Source: Proteobacteria bacterium UBA6503
Lineage (GTDB): Bacteria > Pseudomonadota > Alphaproteobacteria > UBA1280 > UBA6503
Reading direction: 5' to 3'
Assembly (NCBI GenBank): GCA_002436405.1
Contig: DJLZ01000001.1
Location: 124,713-188,712, forward strand
Length of the DNA: 64,000 nucleotides
The first letter of the stretch is position 1. Each line of letters begins with the position of its first letter. The notes beneath the pieces are model-generated. The model was not told the DNA's origin, made no database searches, and saw nothing but the letters and a program-made list of their open reading frames with translations. This document shows positions 18,268 to 26,430 of the stretch, piece by piece. Both the position numbers and the translations under genes were made by a program.

Positions 18268-18396
18268 TGCACAGGCAAAGCCTGATGCACACCCACAAGC
18301 CTTCGGCTTGACCGTCGGTGACCTTTGTCAAAGCTTCGCCCAGGGCTTCACTTTGCCACGGGACTCCGTCCTACCCGCTTTCGGCGGGCAGTGCCT
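18268..18396 (+). repeat. Hairpin-cluster repeat, family B copy 1
   Basis: A run of small hairpins: TGCACAGGC/GCCTGATGCA (18268-18288), CAAGC/GCTTG (18296-18310), ACGG/CCGT, and CCCGC-TTTCG-GCGGG. The last 40 bases (18357-18396) match 23054-23093 closely. Confidence 0.65.
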
Positions 18397-18512
18397 ATAG
18401 CGCTCCATTAGAAAAATGTTGTATTTCAGTATATTCGCATTATGATTAGGGTCTAAAGTCTATTTATTTTCTCTTCCTTTTTTCCGTCTTCTTTTAGCCA
18501 TGGAGCAATTCT

Positions 18513-19196
18513 ATGTCTTTCCTGTCTCGACTGAGCCTGCGGCTCTTTCGTCCGGCGCTGGCCAAAGCCATCAAAAGCGTGGTCTACATCGAAACCGATC
18601 TCGGCAACAACATGAAAGCTGGTGGCACGGGTTTCGTCATCGCTGATGATGTTATCTGCACCTGCAAACACGTTTTGAAGGGCGCTGCCAAAATCATCGT
18701 TCATACGGCTGATGGTCGTAAGATTGATGTGAGCAACAACATCATCAACCTTGGCATCGTCGCCGATATGGCGCTGATTGATATTCCCGATCTGGGCCTT
18801 GCCCCGCTGGAAATCGATCCCGAACTGCCTGATGTGAACGGCGACCGCCGCGTCTTTGTGCCGTCCATGACCCGCAAGGGCCTGCGGATGACCAAGGGGC
18901 GGATGTCGTTCCGTGATACGGACGAGCTGATATTCGTCAGCCCGAACCTTGGCAGCATCACCCAGCAGAAGGAACTGGCGCTTATCGTCAAGCCTTCAAA
19001 GCAAGGTGATTCGGGCTCGCCCGTCCTCACCCGTGATGGCAAGGTACGCCTGATGGTGAATGCCTATAGCGAGTCGGCCATCATCAAGTTCAAGGATGTC
19101 AAATCCGACCGAGCGCTGATCATGATGTACGTCACGTTCTGTGCACGGATGGATAGCGTCCTTCGGGATGCTGAAGCCCTTGGGCTGACCGAATAA
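18513..19196 (+). CDS. Trypsin-like serine protease, no signal peptide
   Basis: 227-residue chymotrypsin-fold protease. The triad is visible: H53 in CTCKHVLKG, D85 in ADMALIDI and S167 in KQGDSGSPVL. There is no PDZ domain; the N-terminus is basic (MSFLSRLSLRLFRPALAK) and not a clear signal peptide. Base and codon use differ from all neighbours: the gene is GC-richer and full of CTG, ATC, GAC and CGC codons. GGAG precedes ATG 18513, behind a T/C-rich leader like that of the protease at 28692. It sits alone between flgH and flhB with its own terminator. Recent acquisition is the simplest reading; the substrate is unknown. Confidence 0.85.
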   Translation: MSFLSRLSLRLFRPALAKAIKSVVYIETDLGNNMKAGGTGFVIADDVICTCKHVLKGAAKIIVHTADGRKIDVSNNIINLGIVADMALIDIPDLGLAPLEIDPELPDVNGDRRVFVPSMTRKGLRMTKGRMSFRDTDELIFVSPNLGSITQQKELALIVKPSKQGDSGSPVLTRDGKVRLMVNAYSESAIIKFKDVKSDRALIMMYVTFCARMDSVLRDAEALGLTE

Positions 19197-19211
19197 CCCA
19201 TAACGAAACTG

Positions 19212-19242
19212 AAAACCCCACCTGACGGTGGGGTTTTCTTTT
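19212..19242 (+). terminator. Terminator of the trypsin-like gene
   Basis: AAAACCCCACC (19212-19222) and GGTGGGGTTTT (19227-19237) form a strong stem with a four-base loop, then CTTTT. Confidence 0.88.
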
Positions 19243-19288
19243 ATCTTAAACATTGATAGCGGGAAATATCGCCTAAAAGATTGCCGCT

Positions 19289-20389
19289 TTATTCTGTCAT
19301 GCCTGAGCTATAGGGCAACGCCCCCTTACCTATCTTCTTAAGGTTAAGCACGTAAGCAATCACACGTGATACAGCCTCATAAAGCGTTAGCGGAATTTCA
19401 TCACCCAAATCAACTTGGCCGTATAGCGCACGGGCAAGTGGTGGGTCTTCCACCATCGGGATGCCGTATTCACTGGCTTTTTCACGGATTTTAAGCGCCA
19501 CATGGTCTGTCCCCTTTGCGACCACTTTTGGTGCTGCTTGTGTTCCTTGGGCATAAAGCAATGCCACTGCATAGTGGGTTGGGTTGGTCACGACCACGTT
19601 TGCCTTAGGAATTTCATCCATCATACGCATACGAGCCTGCTCCATACGGATTTGGCGCTGACGCTGACGAATATGCGGGTCACCAAAGCTGTCCTTCATT
19701 TCGTCTTTAATTTCTTGCTTGGTCATGCGCTGCTCTTTCATGAACTCATAGCGCTGGTAAAGGTAATCCATAACGGCAATCAACGCAGCCACTGCCAAAA
19801 CCCCAAGCACCATCTCGAGGAATACTTGCTGGTTAAACATAACAAATGCAGGCACGCTCATCTGCGGCAGGGCCACGAAAGTATCTTTGTGGCGCATGAT
19901 GATAATGGTCAGTACAACGCCGATAATAATCATTTTGATGAGCGACTTTAAAAATTCCATGAATGACTTCAGCGAGAACATGCGCTTAATGCCACTCAGC
20001 GGGCTAATTTTAGAAAGGGTCGGCTTAATACTTTCAGCCGAAATAAGCGGCCCAATTTGTACCACGGCGCCAAAATAGCCCAGCGCCATCAACAGCAACA
20101 TACTTGGAATAAGCGCAACAGCTAAAAGCTTAGCTGTTTTCCAGAGCATAGGCACAAGGTCGCCCTGCAGGCGAAAAGTGCCTGCCTCGGTTAAAATAGC
20201 GCCTGTAAAGTCCATGATTTGCTGTAACAAGAACGACAAAGTTAGCCCCACCATGAGGGCAATACCCAACAGCATAAAGAAGTTATTCACTTCCTGCGAC
20301 TTTGGAACCTGCCCACGCTCACGCGCCTTACGGAGTTTCTGATCCGTGGGCTCTTCCGTCTTCTGGGACTGGTCCTGTTCTTCAGCCAT
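19289..20389 (-). CDS. flhB: Flagellar export switch protein FlhB
   Basis: Export-apparatus membrane protein that switches substrate class from rod-hook to filament. It has 366 residues. Four hydrophobic segments lie at about 35-60, 85-110, 150-165 and 190-210, followed by the cytoplasmic domain with the autocleavage motif NPTH at 269-272 (VVVTNPTHYAVAL). The start ATG 20389 follows AGGAG. It is separated from fliX by a terminator, so it may have its own promoter. It is oriented with fliX, fliR and fliQ. Confidence 0.96.
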   Translation of the reverse strand: MAEEQDQSQKTEEPTDQKLRKARERGQVPKSQEVNNFFMLLGIALMVGLTLSFLLQQIMDFTGAILTEAGTFRLQGDLVPMLWKTAKLLAVALIPSMLLLMALGYFGAVVQIGPLISAESIKPTLSKISPLSGIKRMFSLKSFMEFLKSLIKMIIIGVVLTIIIMRHKDTFVALPQMSVPAFVMFNQQVFLEMVLGVLAVAALIAVMDYLYQRYEFMKEQRMTKQEIKDEMKDSFGDPHIRQRQRQIRMEQARMRMMDEIPKANVVVTNPTHYAVALLYAQGTQAAPKVVAKGTDHVALKIREKASEYGIPMVEDPPLARALYGQVDLGDEIPLTLYEAVSRVIAYVLNLKKIGKGALPYSSGMTE

Positions 20390-20455
20390 TGACTGACTCC
20401 TAAATTACTTCAAGCAGGAGTGTACTACACGCAGCTCTTTTTTTGAATCGGAAAC

Positions 20456-20484
20456 AAAAAAGCCCCACAACAGTGGGGCTTTTA
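20456..20484 (-). terminator. Terminator between fliX and flhB
   Basis: AAAGCCCCAC (20458-20467) and GTGGGGCTTT (20473-20482) form the stem; on the minus strand a T-run follows. It lies just after the fliX stop. Confidence 0.85.
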
Positions 20485-20498
20485 AAATATGCGTAAAA

Positions 20499-20915
20499 TT
20501 AACGTTTGTTGCCGGCTTCTAGCTTTGCCAGTTCAACAGCTGAGCGTACGTCAATTTCGTCAACCAAGCGGCGCAGGTGTTCTGGCAGTTGGTCACGGTC
20601 AATAACTTCTGAGGCAAGTGCGGCACGCAGGTCTTCAACAACGGCTGTTGGCTCACCGGCTAGAATATCAGCGTAAAGCTGTTCAAGTTTTGCAAGCATC
20701 CAAGCGCTGCGTTCGGCCGCTTCTTGTGGCACGTAGCTAGGCTTACCGCCTTTTTTATCGGTTGATGATTCCACAGCATCAGGTGCATCAACTTGGGTTA
20801 ATGCGTCAATCAGGCTCGAAAACTTTGCGCTATCCGCAGCAGACGTTTGGCCGGTCTTTTTATTTTTACTGGTCTTGTTTACGCCAGTAGTATTATTAAT
20901 TTTATCAATTGCCAT
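20499..20915 (-). CDS. fliX: FliX-like class II flagellar assembly regulator
   Basis: 138 residues. The C-terminal segment LVDEIDVRSAVELAKLEA matches the signature end of FliX, and the WMLAKLEQLYADILAG helix corresponds to the family's central helix. In Caulobacter, FliX controls the sigma-54 activator FlbD, linking basal-body assembly to class III/IV transcription. The N-terminal 50 residues are low complexity (Lys/Ser/Thr), as in other FliX proteins. ATG 20915 follows AGAGGTG. Its place in a flagellar cluster that also shows sigma-54 promoters supports the call; flbD itself is not in the window. Confidence 0.8.
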   Translation of the reverse strand: MAIDKINNTTGVNKTSKNKKTGQTSAADSAKFSSLIDALTQVDAPDAVESSTDKKGGKPSYVPQEAAERSAWMLAKLEQLYADILAGEPTAVVEDLRAALASEVIDRDQLPEHLRRLVDEIDVRSAVELAKLEAGNKR

Positions 20916-20976
20916 AGTGCACCTCTTGTATCAAATCTCACTCGCCCGCTTTATTTCTTATGGTGGGGCGTCTTAT

Positions 20977-21744
20977 TTAGGGCTGCGTTTGTGTAAATAA
21001 AATAGCATAGTTAAAAACTTCATCACTAAATAAAGTTACCATACTTGCTAAGCTAACCCCAAGCACGAACAAACCAAGGCTCAAGGTAAGCGGTAGGGCA
21101 ATAAAGAACGCCTGTACTTGTGGCACAAGCCTGTTTAGTAGCCCAAAGCCCATGTAGGTCAAAAAACCTACTGTTACTACTGGAGCTGCAAGTTTCACGC
21201 CAATTACGTAAATTGCCCCCAAAAGATTTACAATAGAGGCCAAAGCGTCGCCCATTGGCGGTATTTGGCCGATTGGTAATACGTCATAACTCTCAAAAAC
21301 GGCCTGTAGCATCCAAAGGTGCAAACCTGTGGCAAATACAAGCAAACTGGCCATAATCGTCAAAAAAGTAGCAGGCGCTGTCGACATACCGCCCAAACGA
21401 GGGTCAAATAGCGTTGCCGCCTGAAAACCCGACATAAAACTAATCATATCACCGGCAAGGGCCATAGTTGCCAAAAACAGGCGGGCACCAATAGCCATCA
21501 TAACGCCGATCAGAATTTCACCCAGTACCATCACAATCATGACAGGCGTACTGTCAGGCACATCGGGGATTTTATCAATCAGTGCGGGGTACATCAAAAA
21601 AGCAATCGAAAGGCCTGCAAGTAAGCGAATACGAGGGCTTACCGCACCATCAGAAACAGCAGGCATCACCATCATCATCGCGCCAAGGCGCACAAAAACC
21701 ATAAAAAATGGGAAAATAAAGAGTTGGGTAATAAAGTCGCCCAA
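20977..21744 (-). CDS. fliR: Flagellar biosynthesis protein FliR
   Basis: Export-gate membrane protein. It has 255 residues and about six hydrophobic segments. Family signatures include FPFFMVFVRLGAMMMVMPAVSD near the start, SFMSGFQAATLFDP, and the GFGLLNRLVPQVQAFFIALP segment. The start is TTG 21744, preceded by AGGGTAGGGG, 17 bases after fliQ. It belongs with fliQ upstream and fliX downstream. Confidence 0.94.
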   Translation of the reverse strand: MGDFITQLFIFPFFMVFVRLGAMMMVMPAVSDGAVSPRIRLLAGLSIAFLMYPALIDKIPDVPDSTPVMIVMVLGEILIGVMMAIGARLFLATMALAGDMISFMSGFQAATLFDPRLGGMSTAPATFLTIMASLLVFATGLHLWMLQAVFESYDVLPIGQIPPMGDALASIVNLLGAIYVIGVKLAAPVVTVGFLTYMGFGLLNRLVPQVQAFFIALPLTLSLGLFVLGVSLASMVTLFSDEVFNYAILFTQTQP

Positions 21745-21761
21745 GTGATACCCCTACCCTA

Positions 21762-22034
21762 TTAACTGCCGCCGACGGCAACAATCTTGTCGAATAAGTT
21801 AATGGTGAATACATTCATCTTATCAGCCATCCAAGGCATAATCATCAGCAGCACCACAAACACGAGGATAATCTTAGGAACAAACGTAAGGGTCATCTCC
21901 TGAACTGAGGTCAACGCCTGGAAAAGCGCAATAATCAAACCAGAAACCAATGCCACTGCCATAATGGGCATAGTCACCCACAAAAGCGTCATAATCGCTT
22001 GGTTGGCAATTTCTAAAACACTTTCAGGTGTCAT
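21762..22034 (-). CDS. fliQ: Flagellar biosynthesis protein FliQ
   Basis: Small export-gate subunit of 90 residues with two membrane helices (about 15-40 and 50-75). SGLIIALFQALTSVQEMTL is the conserved loop and second-helix entry. ATG 22034. It is first in fliQ-fliR. No sigma-54 site was found upstream. Confidence 0.94.
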   Translation of the reverse strand: MTPESVLEIANQAIMTLLWVTMPIMAVALVSGLIIALFQALTSVQEMTLTFVPKIILVFVVLLMIMPWMADKMNVFTINLFDKIVAVGGS

Positions 22035-22194
22035 GGTTAGATACTCTCAATTTCAAGTTGTAGGATAATTGTTCCCGAGGCCTGAATGTAACACATTTAC
22101 GCAAAAGGCAAAACAAGTGTTGATACTTGGGAGCCAAATCACCATATTAGTAGTGTGTGGTCATATATAAAACAATGCATTAGGGGGACCTTAC

Positions 22195-22959
22195 ATGGCG
22201 TTTGGCACAGTTAATTCGGCAACCGAGCACCCGCTTCCGCGTAGAAGCCTCATTCTGACACTACATCCATTTTTTGAAGGGGCAACCCATGCTCAAATCG
22301 GCGAAATGATTGCCGATATCCGCCACGAACTACCACGTTACCTCTCGCAAGATGTTTACATTACAGCAGACCGCACGCACCTGCACCTTGTGTGGGATTG
22401 GGGCGCATGCACCCCTGAAGATATTGACCTTACAAACCCTGCCGAACTTGCTGATATTCTACCAAGCATTGACCCACAAACCGATTTAGACACGCTGCCC
22501 TGCAATAAAAACGTGAAAGAGCTTCTTTCGCAGCGCTTTAGCGACCCTCTCTTTCAAGAGGTTATTGCCCATGCCCTTGAGGCGGCAGAGGCTGTTGTAG
22601 GCCTTTCTAAAGAGCTTGCAGCCCATGCCCTACCCGATGGGCGCGATGGCTGGGAAAAACGCTTTGAGACCAAGAGCCCCGTTTCGCTTAAAATGGGCCT
22701 CTGCCACGGTAAACTGTTTATGATTGATGAAGAGCTTGAAGGCCTATCGCTTAAAATGTCATGCGATATTACAGCCATGGCAGACCCTGGCACCATTACA
22801 TGTGGCCCGATGGTGATTCGTACCCTTGGCGAAATGGTAGCCGATGAACATACAGGCTTCCGTAACAGCAAAGGCAAACCGCCTGAAATCTCAGACTTTA
22901 CGCCTGAGGCTGTCTCAAGCGCACAGATTAAAGCCAACATTTGGCGCATTAAGCCGTGA
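22195..22959 (+). CDS. Conserved-looking protein of unknown function
   Basis: 254 residues that I do not recognise. No signal peptide or membrane helix is visible. The first half contains DVYITADRTHLHLVWDWG; the second half is rich in beta-like segments (VSLKMGLCHGKLFMID). Five cysteines are present without a spaced metal motif. ATG 22195 follows a GGGGGACC stretch, a usable ribosome site. It is convergent with nrdB and divergent from fliQ. Codon use resembles neighbouring core genes, so it looks native. Confidence 0.8.
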   Translation: MAFGTVNSATEHPLPRRSLILTLHPFFEGATHAQIGEMIADIRHELPRYLSQDVYITADRTHLHLVWDWGACTPEDIDLTNPAELADILPSIDPQTDLDTLPCNKNVKELLSQRFSDPLFQEVIAHALEAAEAVVGLSKELAAHALPDGRDGWEKRFETKSPVSLKMGLCHGKLFMIDEELEGLSLKMSCDITAMADPGTITCGPMVIRTLGEMVADEHTGFRNSKGKPPEISDFTPEAVSSAQIKANIWRIKP

Positions 22960-22969
22960 TATTTTAAAT

Positions 22970-23093
22970 TCATTGCCCGAACTTCGTTCTACAGCAATGA
23001 ACTGGGGTCGCCCCCAGTCCCCCTCGGCAACCTTTGCCCCAGCTATGCCGTGGCACGGGATGCCGTCCTACCTGCTTTCGGCAGGCAGTGCCT
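22970..23093 (+). repeat. Hairpin-cluster repeat, family B copy 2
   Basis: Successive hairpins: CATTGC...GCAATG enclosing GAAC/GTTC, ACTGGGG/CCCCAGT, CGGCA/TGCCG and CCTGC-TTTCG-GCAGG. Relative to copy 1 (18357-18396) the last stem shows a paired change, CCCGC/GCGGG to CCTGC/GCAGG, with the TTTCG loop unchanged. Confidence 0.65.
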
Positions 23094-23116
23094 TATTTTA
23101 AACATATTTAAAAAGA

Positions 23117-23140
23117 AAACCCCTGCCGAAGCAGGGGTTT
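23117..23140. terminator. Bidirectional terminator before nrdB end
   Basis: AAACCCCTGC-CGAA-GCAGGGGTTT is a perfect ten-base-pair stem with A and T flanks, between two convergent genes. Confidence 0.88.
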
Positions 23141-23199
23141 GATCTTGTGCGGCACTAAGTTGGGTTAAGCAACTTAGCATCTTGGGTATTCTGGGGTAA

Positions 23200-24204
23200 C
23201 TAGTTACCAGCGTTTAGGTTGGCAGCTGATTTGCTGATGTCCATTTCGGCCCAAACTTCTTGCCAGTTACCTGTTGTTGCGGCTTTTGAGTATTCAGTCG
23301 CGCGGGCTTCGAAGAAGTTTGCGTGCTCTACACCGTTTAGGATTTCGTTCATCCAAGGTAGAGGGTGCTTCTCGATGCCGTATAGGGTTGGCATGTTTAG
23401 CTGGTCTAGGCGGCGGTCAGCAATAAAGCGAATGTAGTCTTTAACTTCTTGCGCTTTCATGCCTTCGATGTCGCCCATTTCGAACGCTAGGTCGATAAAC
23501 TTATCTTCCATTTCTACGATGCTGGCACAGATTGACTGAATGTCGCTTACCAAATCGTCGTCCATGATTTCTGGGTTTTCTTTAACGAAGGTGTTGAACA
23601 GACGGATAATTGACTGGCAGTGCAGTGATTCGTCACGTACTGACCAAGCCACAATCTGACCCATGCCCTTCATTTTGTTAAAGCGAGGGAAGTTCATCAA
23701 CATCGCGAAACTTGCGAACAGCTGAAGACCTTCAGTAAAGGCACCAAATGCAGCCATTGTACGGGCAGTGTCGCGCTTGGTGTCCATGTTGAATTTGTGC
23801 ATGTACGCTACTTTGTTAGCCATTTCTTCGTATTCAAGGAATGCCTTGTACTCGCTCTCAGGCATACCGATGGTATCTAGCAGGTGCGAGTAAGCAGCGA
23901 TGTGAACGGTCTCGATGTTTGAGAACGCTGACAGCATCATTTTAATTTCTGTTGGTTTGAAGATACGTGAGTATTGCTCCATGTAGCAGTCGTTCACTTC
24001 AATGTCAGACTGTGTAAAGAAACGGAAAATCTGGGTAAGCAGGTTACGCTCTGGGTCAGTTAGTTTTTGGTTCCAATCGCGTACGTCGTCAGCCATTGGT
24101 ACTTCTTCTGGTAGCCAGTGAATACGTTGTTGCATAAGCCAGGCTTCATAAGCCCAGTCATATTCAAATGGTTTAAAACCAGCGCGTGCTTCGGTTAGTG
24201 GCAT
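23200..24204 (-). CDS. nrdB: Class I ribonucleotide reductase beta subunit NrdB
   Basis: Di-iron subunit that generates the tyrosyl radical. It has 334 residues. Metal ligands are visible as D67 (QSDIEV), E98 and H101 (IETVH), E158, E192 and H195 (DESLHCQ); the radical tyrosine is Y105 (HIAAYSHLLD). It is therefore not a tyrosine-less class Ic enzyme. The N-terminus KPFEYDWAYEAWLMQQRIHW is typical of alphaproteobacteria. It is the last gene of nrdA-DUF1508-nrdB. No ATP cone is present. Confidence 0.96.
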   Translation of the reverse strand: MPLTEARAGFKPFEYDWAYEAWLMQQRIHWLPEEVPMADDVRDWNQKLTDPERNLLTQIFRFFTQSDIEVNDCYMEQYSRIFKPTEIKMMLSAFSNIETVHIAAYSHLLDTIGMPESEYKAFLEYEEMANKVAYMHKFNMDTKRDTARTMAAFGAFTEGLQLFASFAMLMNFPRFNKMKGMGQIVAWSVRDESLHCQSIIRLFNTFVKENPEIMDDDLVSDIQSICASIVEMEDKFIDLAFEMGDIEGMKAQEVKDYIRFIADRRLDQLNMPTLYGIEKHPLPWMNEILNGVEHANFFEARATEYSKAATTGNWQEVWAEMDISKSAANLNAGN

Positions 24205-24259
24205 AATACCCTCTTTCCTATAGTTTGATTGAACGATTCTTATTTTTGTTTTAACAATT

Positions 24260-24466
24260 TTATGTCAAATCAGCAACGTCATTATCAGGTTTAATGAACT
24301 GTCGCTTTAGGTTTGAAATACAGTCAGCCTTATTCACGTAGCCTTCGGTCGCGGCACCTACAATTTCGCCATTAGGGGCGGTGCGGCGCCAACGGAACTT
24401 ACCTTCAACGTCTTTGTAAAGCTCTAGCTTATCGTGTTCGGCTGATTCAATTTCAAACATAGTCAT
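24260..24466 (-). CDS. DUF1508 small protein inside the nrd operon
   Basis: 68 residues, from MTMFEIESAEH through LELYKDVEGKFRWRRTAPNG to VNKADCISNLKRQF, the DUF1508 (YegP-like) pattern, here one repeat unit. ATG 24466 was chosen over ATG 24493 because AAAGGA sits at normal spacing before it. It lies between nrdA and nrdB on the same strand. The function of the family is poorly known; the location suggests co-expression with dNTP synthesis. Confidence 0.82.
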   Translation of the reverse strand: MTMFEIESAEHDKLELYKDVEGKFRWRRTAPNGEIVGAATEGYVNKADCISNLKRQFIKPDNDVADLT

Positions 24467-24512
24467 TTTTGATGTCCTTTGAGTTTTGCTCATCCCTTGG
24501 CAATAACGTGGG

Positions 24513-24615
24513 GATTTGGGAGCAGGTTTTTCCTTTGTGACGAAGCGAGCAGCGGAATGTAGTTAACTACATGAGCAGCACAGCTAGGAAACTAAGGGAA
24601 AAGATGCCCCAAATC
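24513..24615 (-). repeat. Diverged hairpin element, copy 5
   Basis: Between nrdA and the DUF1508 gene. GATTTGGG (24513-24520) pairs with CCCAAATC (24608-24615); TTTTCC pairs with GGAAAA further in; the centre is a perfect 16-base palindrome, ATGTAGTTAACTACAT (24557-24572). Architecture and TTGGG/CCCAA ends match the other copies, but the sequence has diverged. Confidence 0.6.
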
Positions 24616-24624
24616 ATCCGTTAT

Positions 24625-26430
24625 TTATTGGCAAGCTAGGCACTCATCGTACTTATTTTCTTCACTGACAGGTGTCGCAATCGCCGCCATCGGCTTCCCG
24701 TTCTTTGGGAGCGGCACCACGCTCTCAGCACGCTGGATTGAGCGGCTGCGGCAGTAGTAAAGGCTCTTCATGCCTTTTTTCCATGCTGTGTAGTGAAGCA
24801 TGTGCAGATCTTTTTTGTTAATGTCTGCAGGCAAGAACAAGTTTACTGACTGTGACTGGTCCACGAATGGTGTACGGTCAGCTGCGTGTTCGATGATGTA
24901 ACGTTGGTCAACTTCAAACGCTGTGCGGAACACTTCTTTTTCTTCATCAGTTAGGCACTCTAGGTGCTGCACTGAACCACCGTTGGTGATGATTGAAGTC
25001 CAAACGTCGTCAGTGTTTTCGCCGCGCTCTTCCAAAACCTTACGTAGGTATTCGTTCTGTACAGTGAACGAGCCTGAAAGTGTCTTCTGGATGAAGGCGT
25101 TAGCGGCTAGAGGCTCAATACCTGGGCTTGCGCCACCACAGATGATTGAGATTGACGCTGTTGGTGCAATCGCAGTCTTGTTCGAGAAGCGCTCCATGAT
25201 TAGGCACTCAGCCGCATCTGGGCAAGGGCCTTTTTCTTTTGCTAGCTTCACTGAAGCGTCTGACGCTAGGCGGTCGATGTGTTCGAACATTTTCTTGTTC
25301 CACACTTTAGCCATTACTGAATCAAACGGAATCATTTTTGACTGTAGGTAGCTGTGGAAGCCCATAGCACCTAGGCCAACACTACGCTCGCGGATGGCAG
25401 CGTAACGGGCTTTAGCCATGCTGTCAGGGGCGCGTGCAATAAAGTCGTCTAGTACGTTATCAAGGAAGCGCATGATGTCTTCGATGAAGCATAGGTCGTT
25501 CTGCCACTCGTCAAAGTACTCTAGGTTAACTGAGCTTAGGCAGCAAACGGCTGTACGCTCTTCGCCGCGGTGGTCAATACCTGTTGGTAGTGTAATTTCC
25601 GAGCAAAGGTTGCTCATCTTCACACGTAGACCTAGGCGTTTTTGTGCTTCTGGCAATGCTTTGTTCACAGCATCGTCAAAAATCATGTATGGCTCACCAG
25701 TTTCGATACGCGCAGTTAGGATACGTACCCATAGGCTACGTGCTGAAACTGTACGTACTTCTTCACCGTTGTGCGGGCTAACAAATGTCCACTCTTCGTC
25801 GTTTTCAACGGCTTTCATGAATTTGTCAGAAATTACAACACCGTGGTGTAGGTTTAGGGCCTTACGGTTTGGATCACCGCCTGATGGGCGACGGATCTCA
25901 AGAAATTCTTCAATCTCAGGGTGTTCAATTTGTAGGTAAACCGCTGCACTACCACGACGTAGTGAACCTTGAGAAATTGCAAGTGTTAGGGCGTCCATTA
26001 CTTTAATGAATGGAATAATACCGCTTGTTTTACCTACACGGCCAACTTGTTCGCCGATTGAACGTAGGTTACCCCAGTAGCTACCGATACCGCCGCCACG
26101 GGCTGCAAGCCATACGTTTTCAGTCCAGATATCAACAATACCGCTTAGCGAGTCGTTAGCTTCGTTTAGGAAGCAAGAAATTGGTAGGCCACGCTCGGTA
26201 CCACCGTTTGAAAGAACAGGTGTTGATGGCATGAACCATAGGTTTGACATGTAGTCGTAAATACGCTGGGCGTGGGCTTGGTTGTCAGCGTAAGCTGAAG
26301 CTACACGTGCGAACATATCTTGAAAAGTTTCGCCCGGCATAAGGTAACGGTCTACCAATGTGGCTTTACCAAAGTCTGTCAGCTTTTCGTCACGGGCAGG
26401 ATTGGTACGGATTTGGTAGGTCTGCTTCAT
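24625..26430 (-). CDS. nrdA: Class I ribonucleotide reductase alpha subunit NrdA
   Basis: Catalytic subunit reducing ribonucleoside diphosphates. It has 601 residues and lacks the N-terminal ATP cone of E. coli NrdA (761 residues), as in many alphaproteobacterial forms. C86 (LPISCFLNE) and the AVCCLSSVNL cysteine form the likely redox pair, MSNLCSEI carries the thiyl-radical cysteine, and the tail ends in C597-x2-C600 (YDECLACQ) for re-reduction by thioredoxin. It starts at ATG 26430 after GGGACGAG. Without an ATP cone in NrdA or NrdB, dATP overall inhibition is not expected from these subunits. Confidence 0.96.
   Translation of the reverse strand: MKQTYQIRTNPARDEKLTDFGKATLVDRYLMPGETFQDMFARVASAYADNQAHAQRIYDYMSNLWFMPSTPVLSNGGTERGLPISCFLNEANDSLSGIVDIWTENVWLAARGGGIGSYWGNLRSIGEQVGRVGKTSGIIPFIKVMDALTLAISQGSLRRGSAAVYLQIEHPEIEEFLEIRRPSGGDPNRKALNLHHGVVISDKFMKAVENDEEWTFVSPHNGEEVRTVSARSLWVRILTARIETGEPYMIFDDAVNKALPEAQKRLGLRVKMSNLCSEITLPTGIDHRGEERTAVCCLSSVNLEYFDEWQNDLCFIEDIMRFLDNVLDDFIARAPDSMAKARYAAIRERSVGLGAMGFHSYLQSKMIPFDSVMAKVWNKKMFEHIDRLASDASVKLAKEKGPCPDAAECLIMERFSNKTAIAPTASISIICGGASPGIEPLAANAFIQKTLSGSFTVQNEYLRKVLEERGENTDDVWTSIITNGGSVQHLECLTDEEKEVFRTAFEVDQRYIIEHAADRTPFVDQSQSVNLFLPADINKKDLHMLHYTAWKKGMKSLYYCRSRSIQRAESVVPLPKNGKPMAAIATPVSEENKYDECLACQ

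Larger units (their letters stand above)
18123..18512. other. Hairpin-rich intergenic region after flgH
   Basis: About 390 bases: a hairpin at roughly 18143-18189, a terminator at 18211-18254, repeat family B at 18268-18396, then an AT-rich stretch ending in a T/C-rich leader (about 18464-18497) ahead of the protease gene. Confidence 0.7.

Noticed and set aside
22035..22194. Sigma-54 promoter upstream of fliQ
   Set aside because: No TGGCAC-N5-TGC arrangement was found on the minus strand there.
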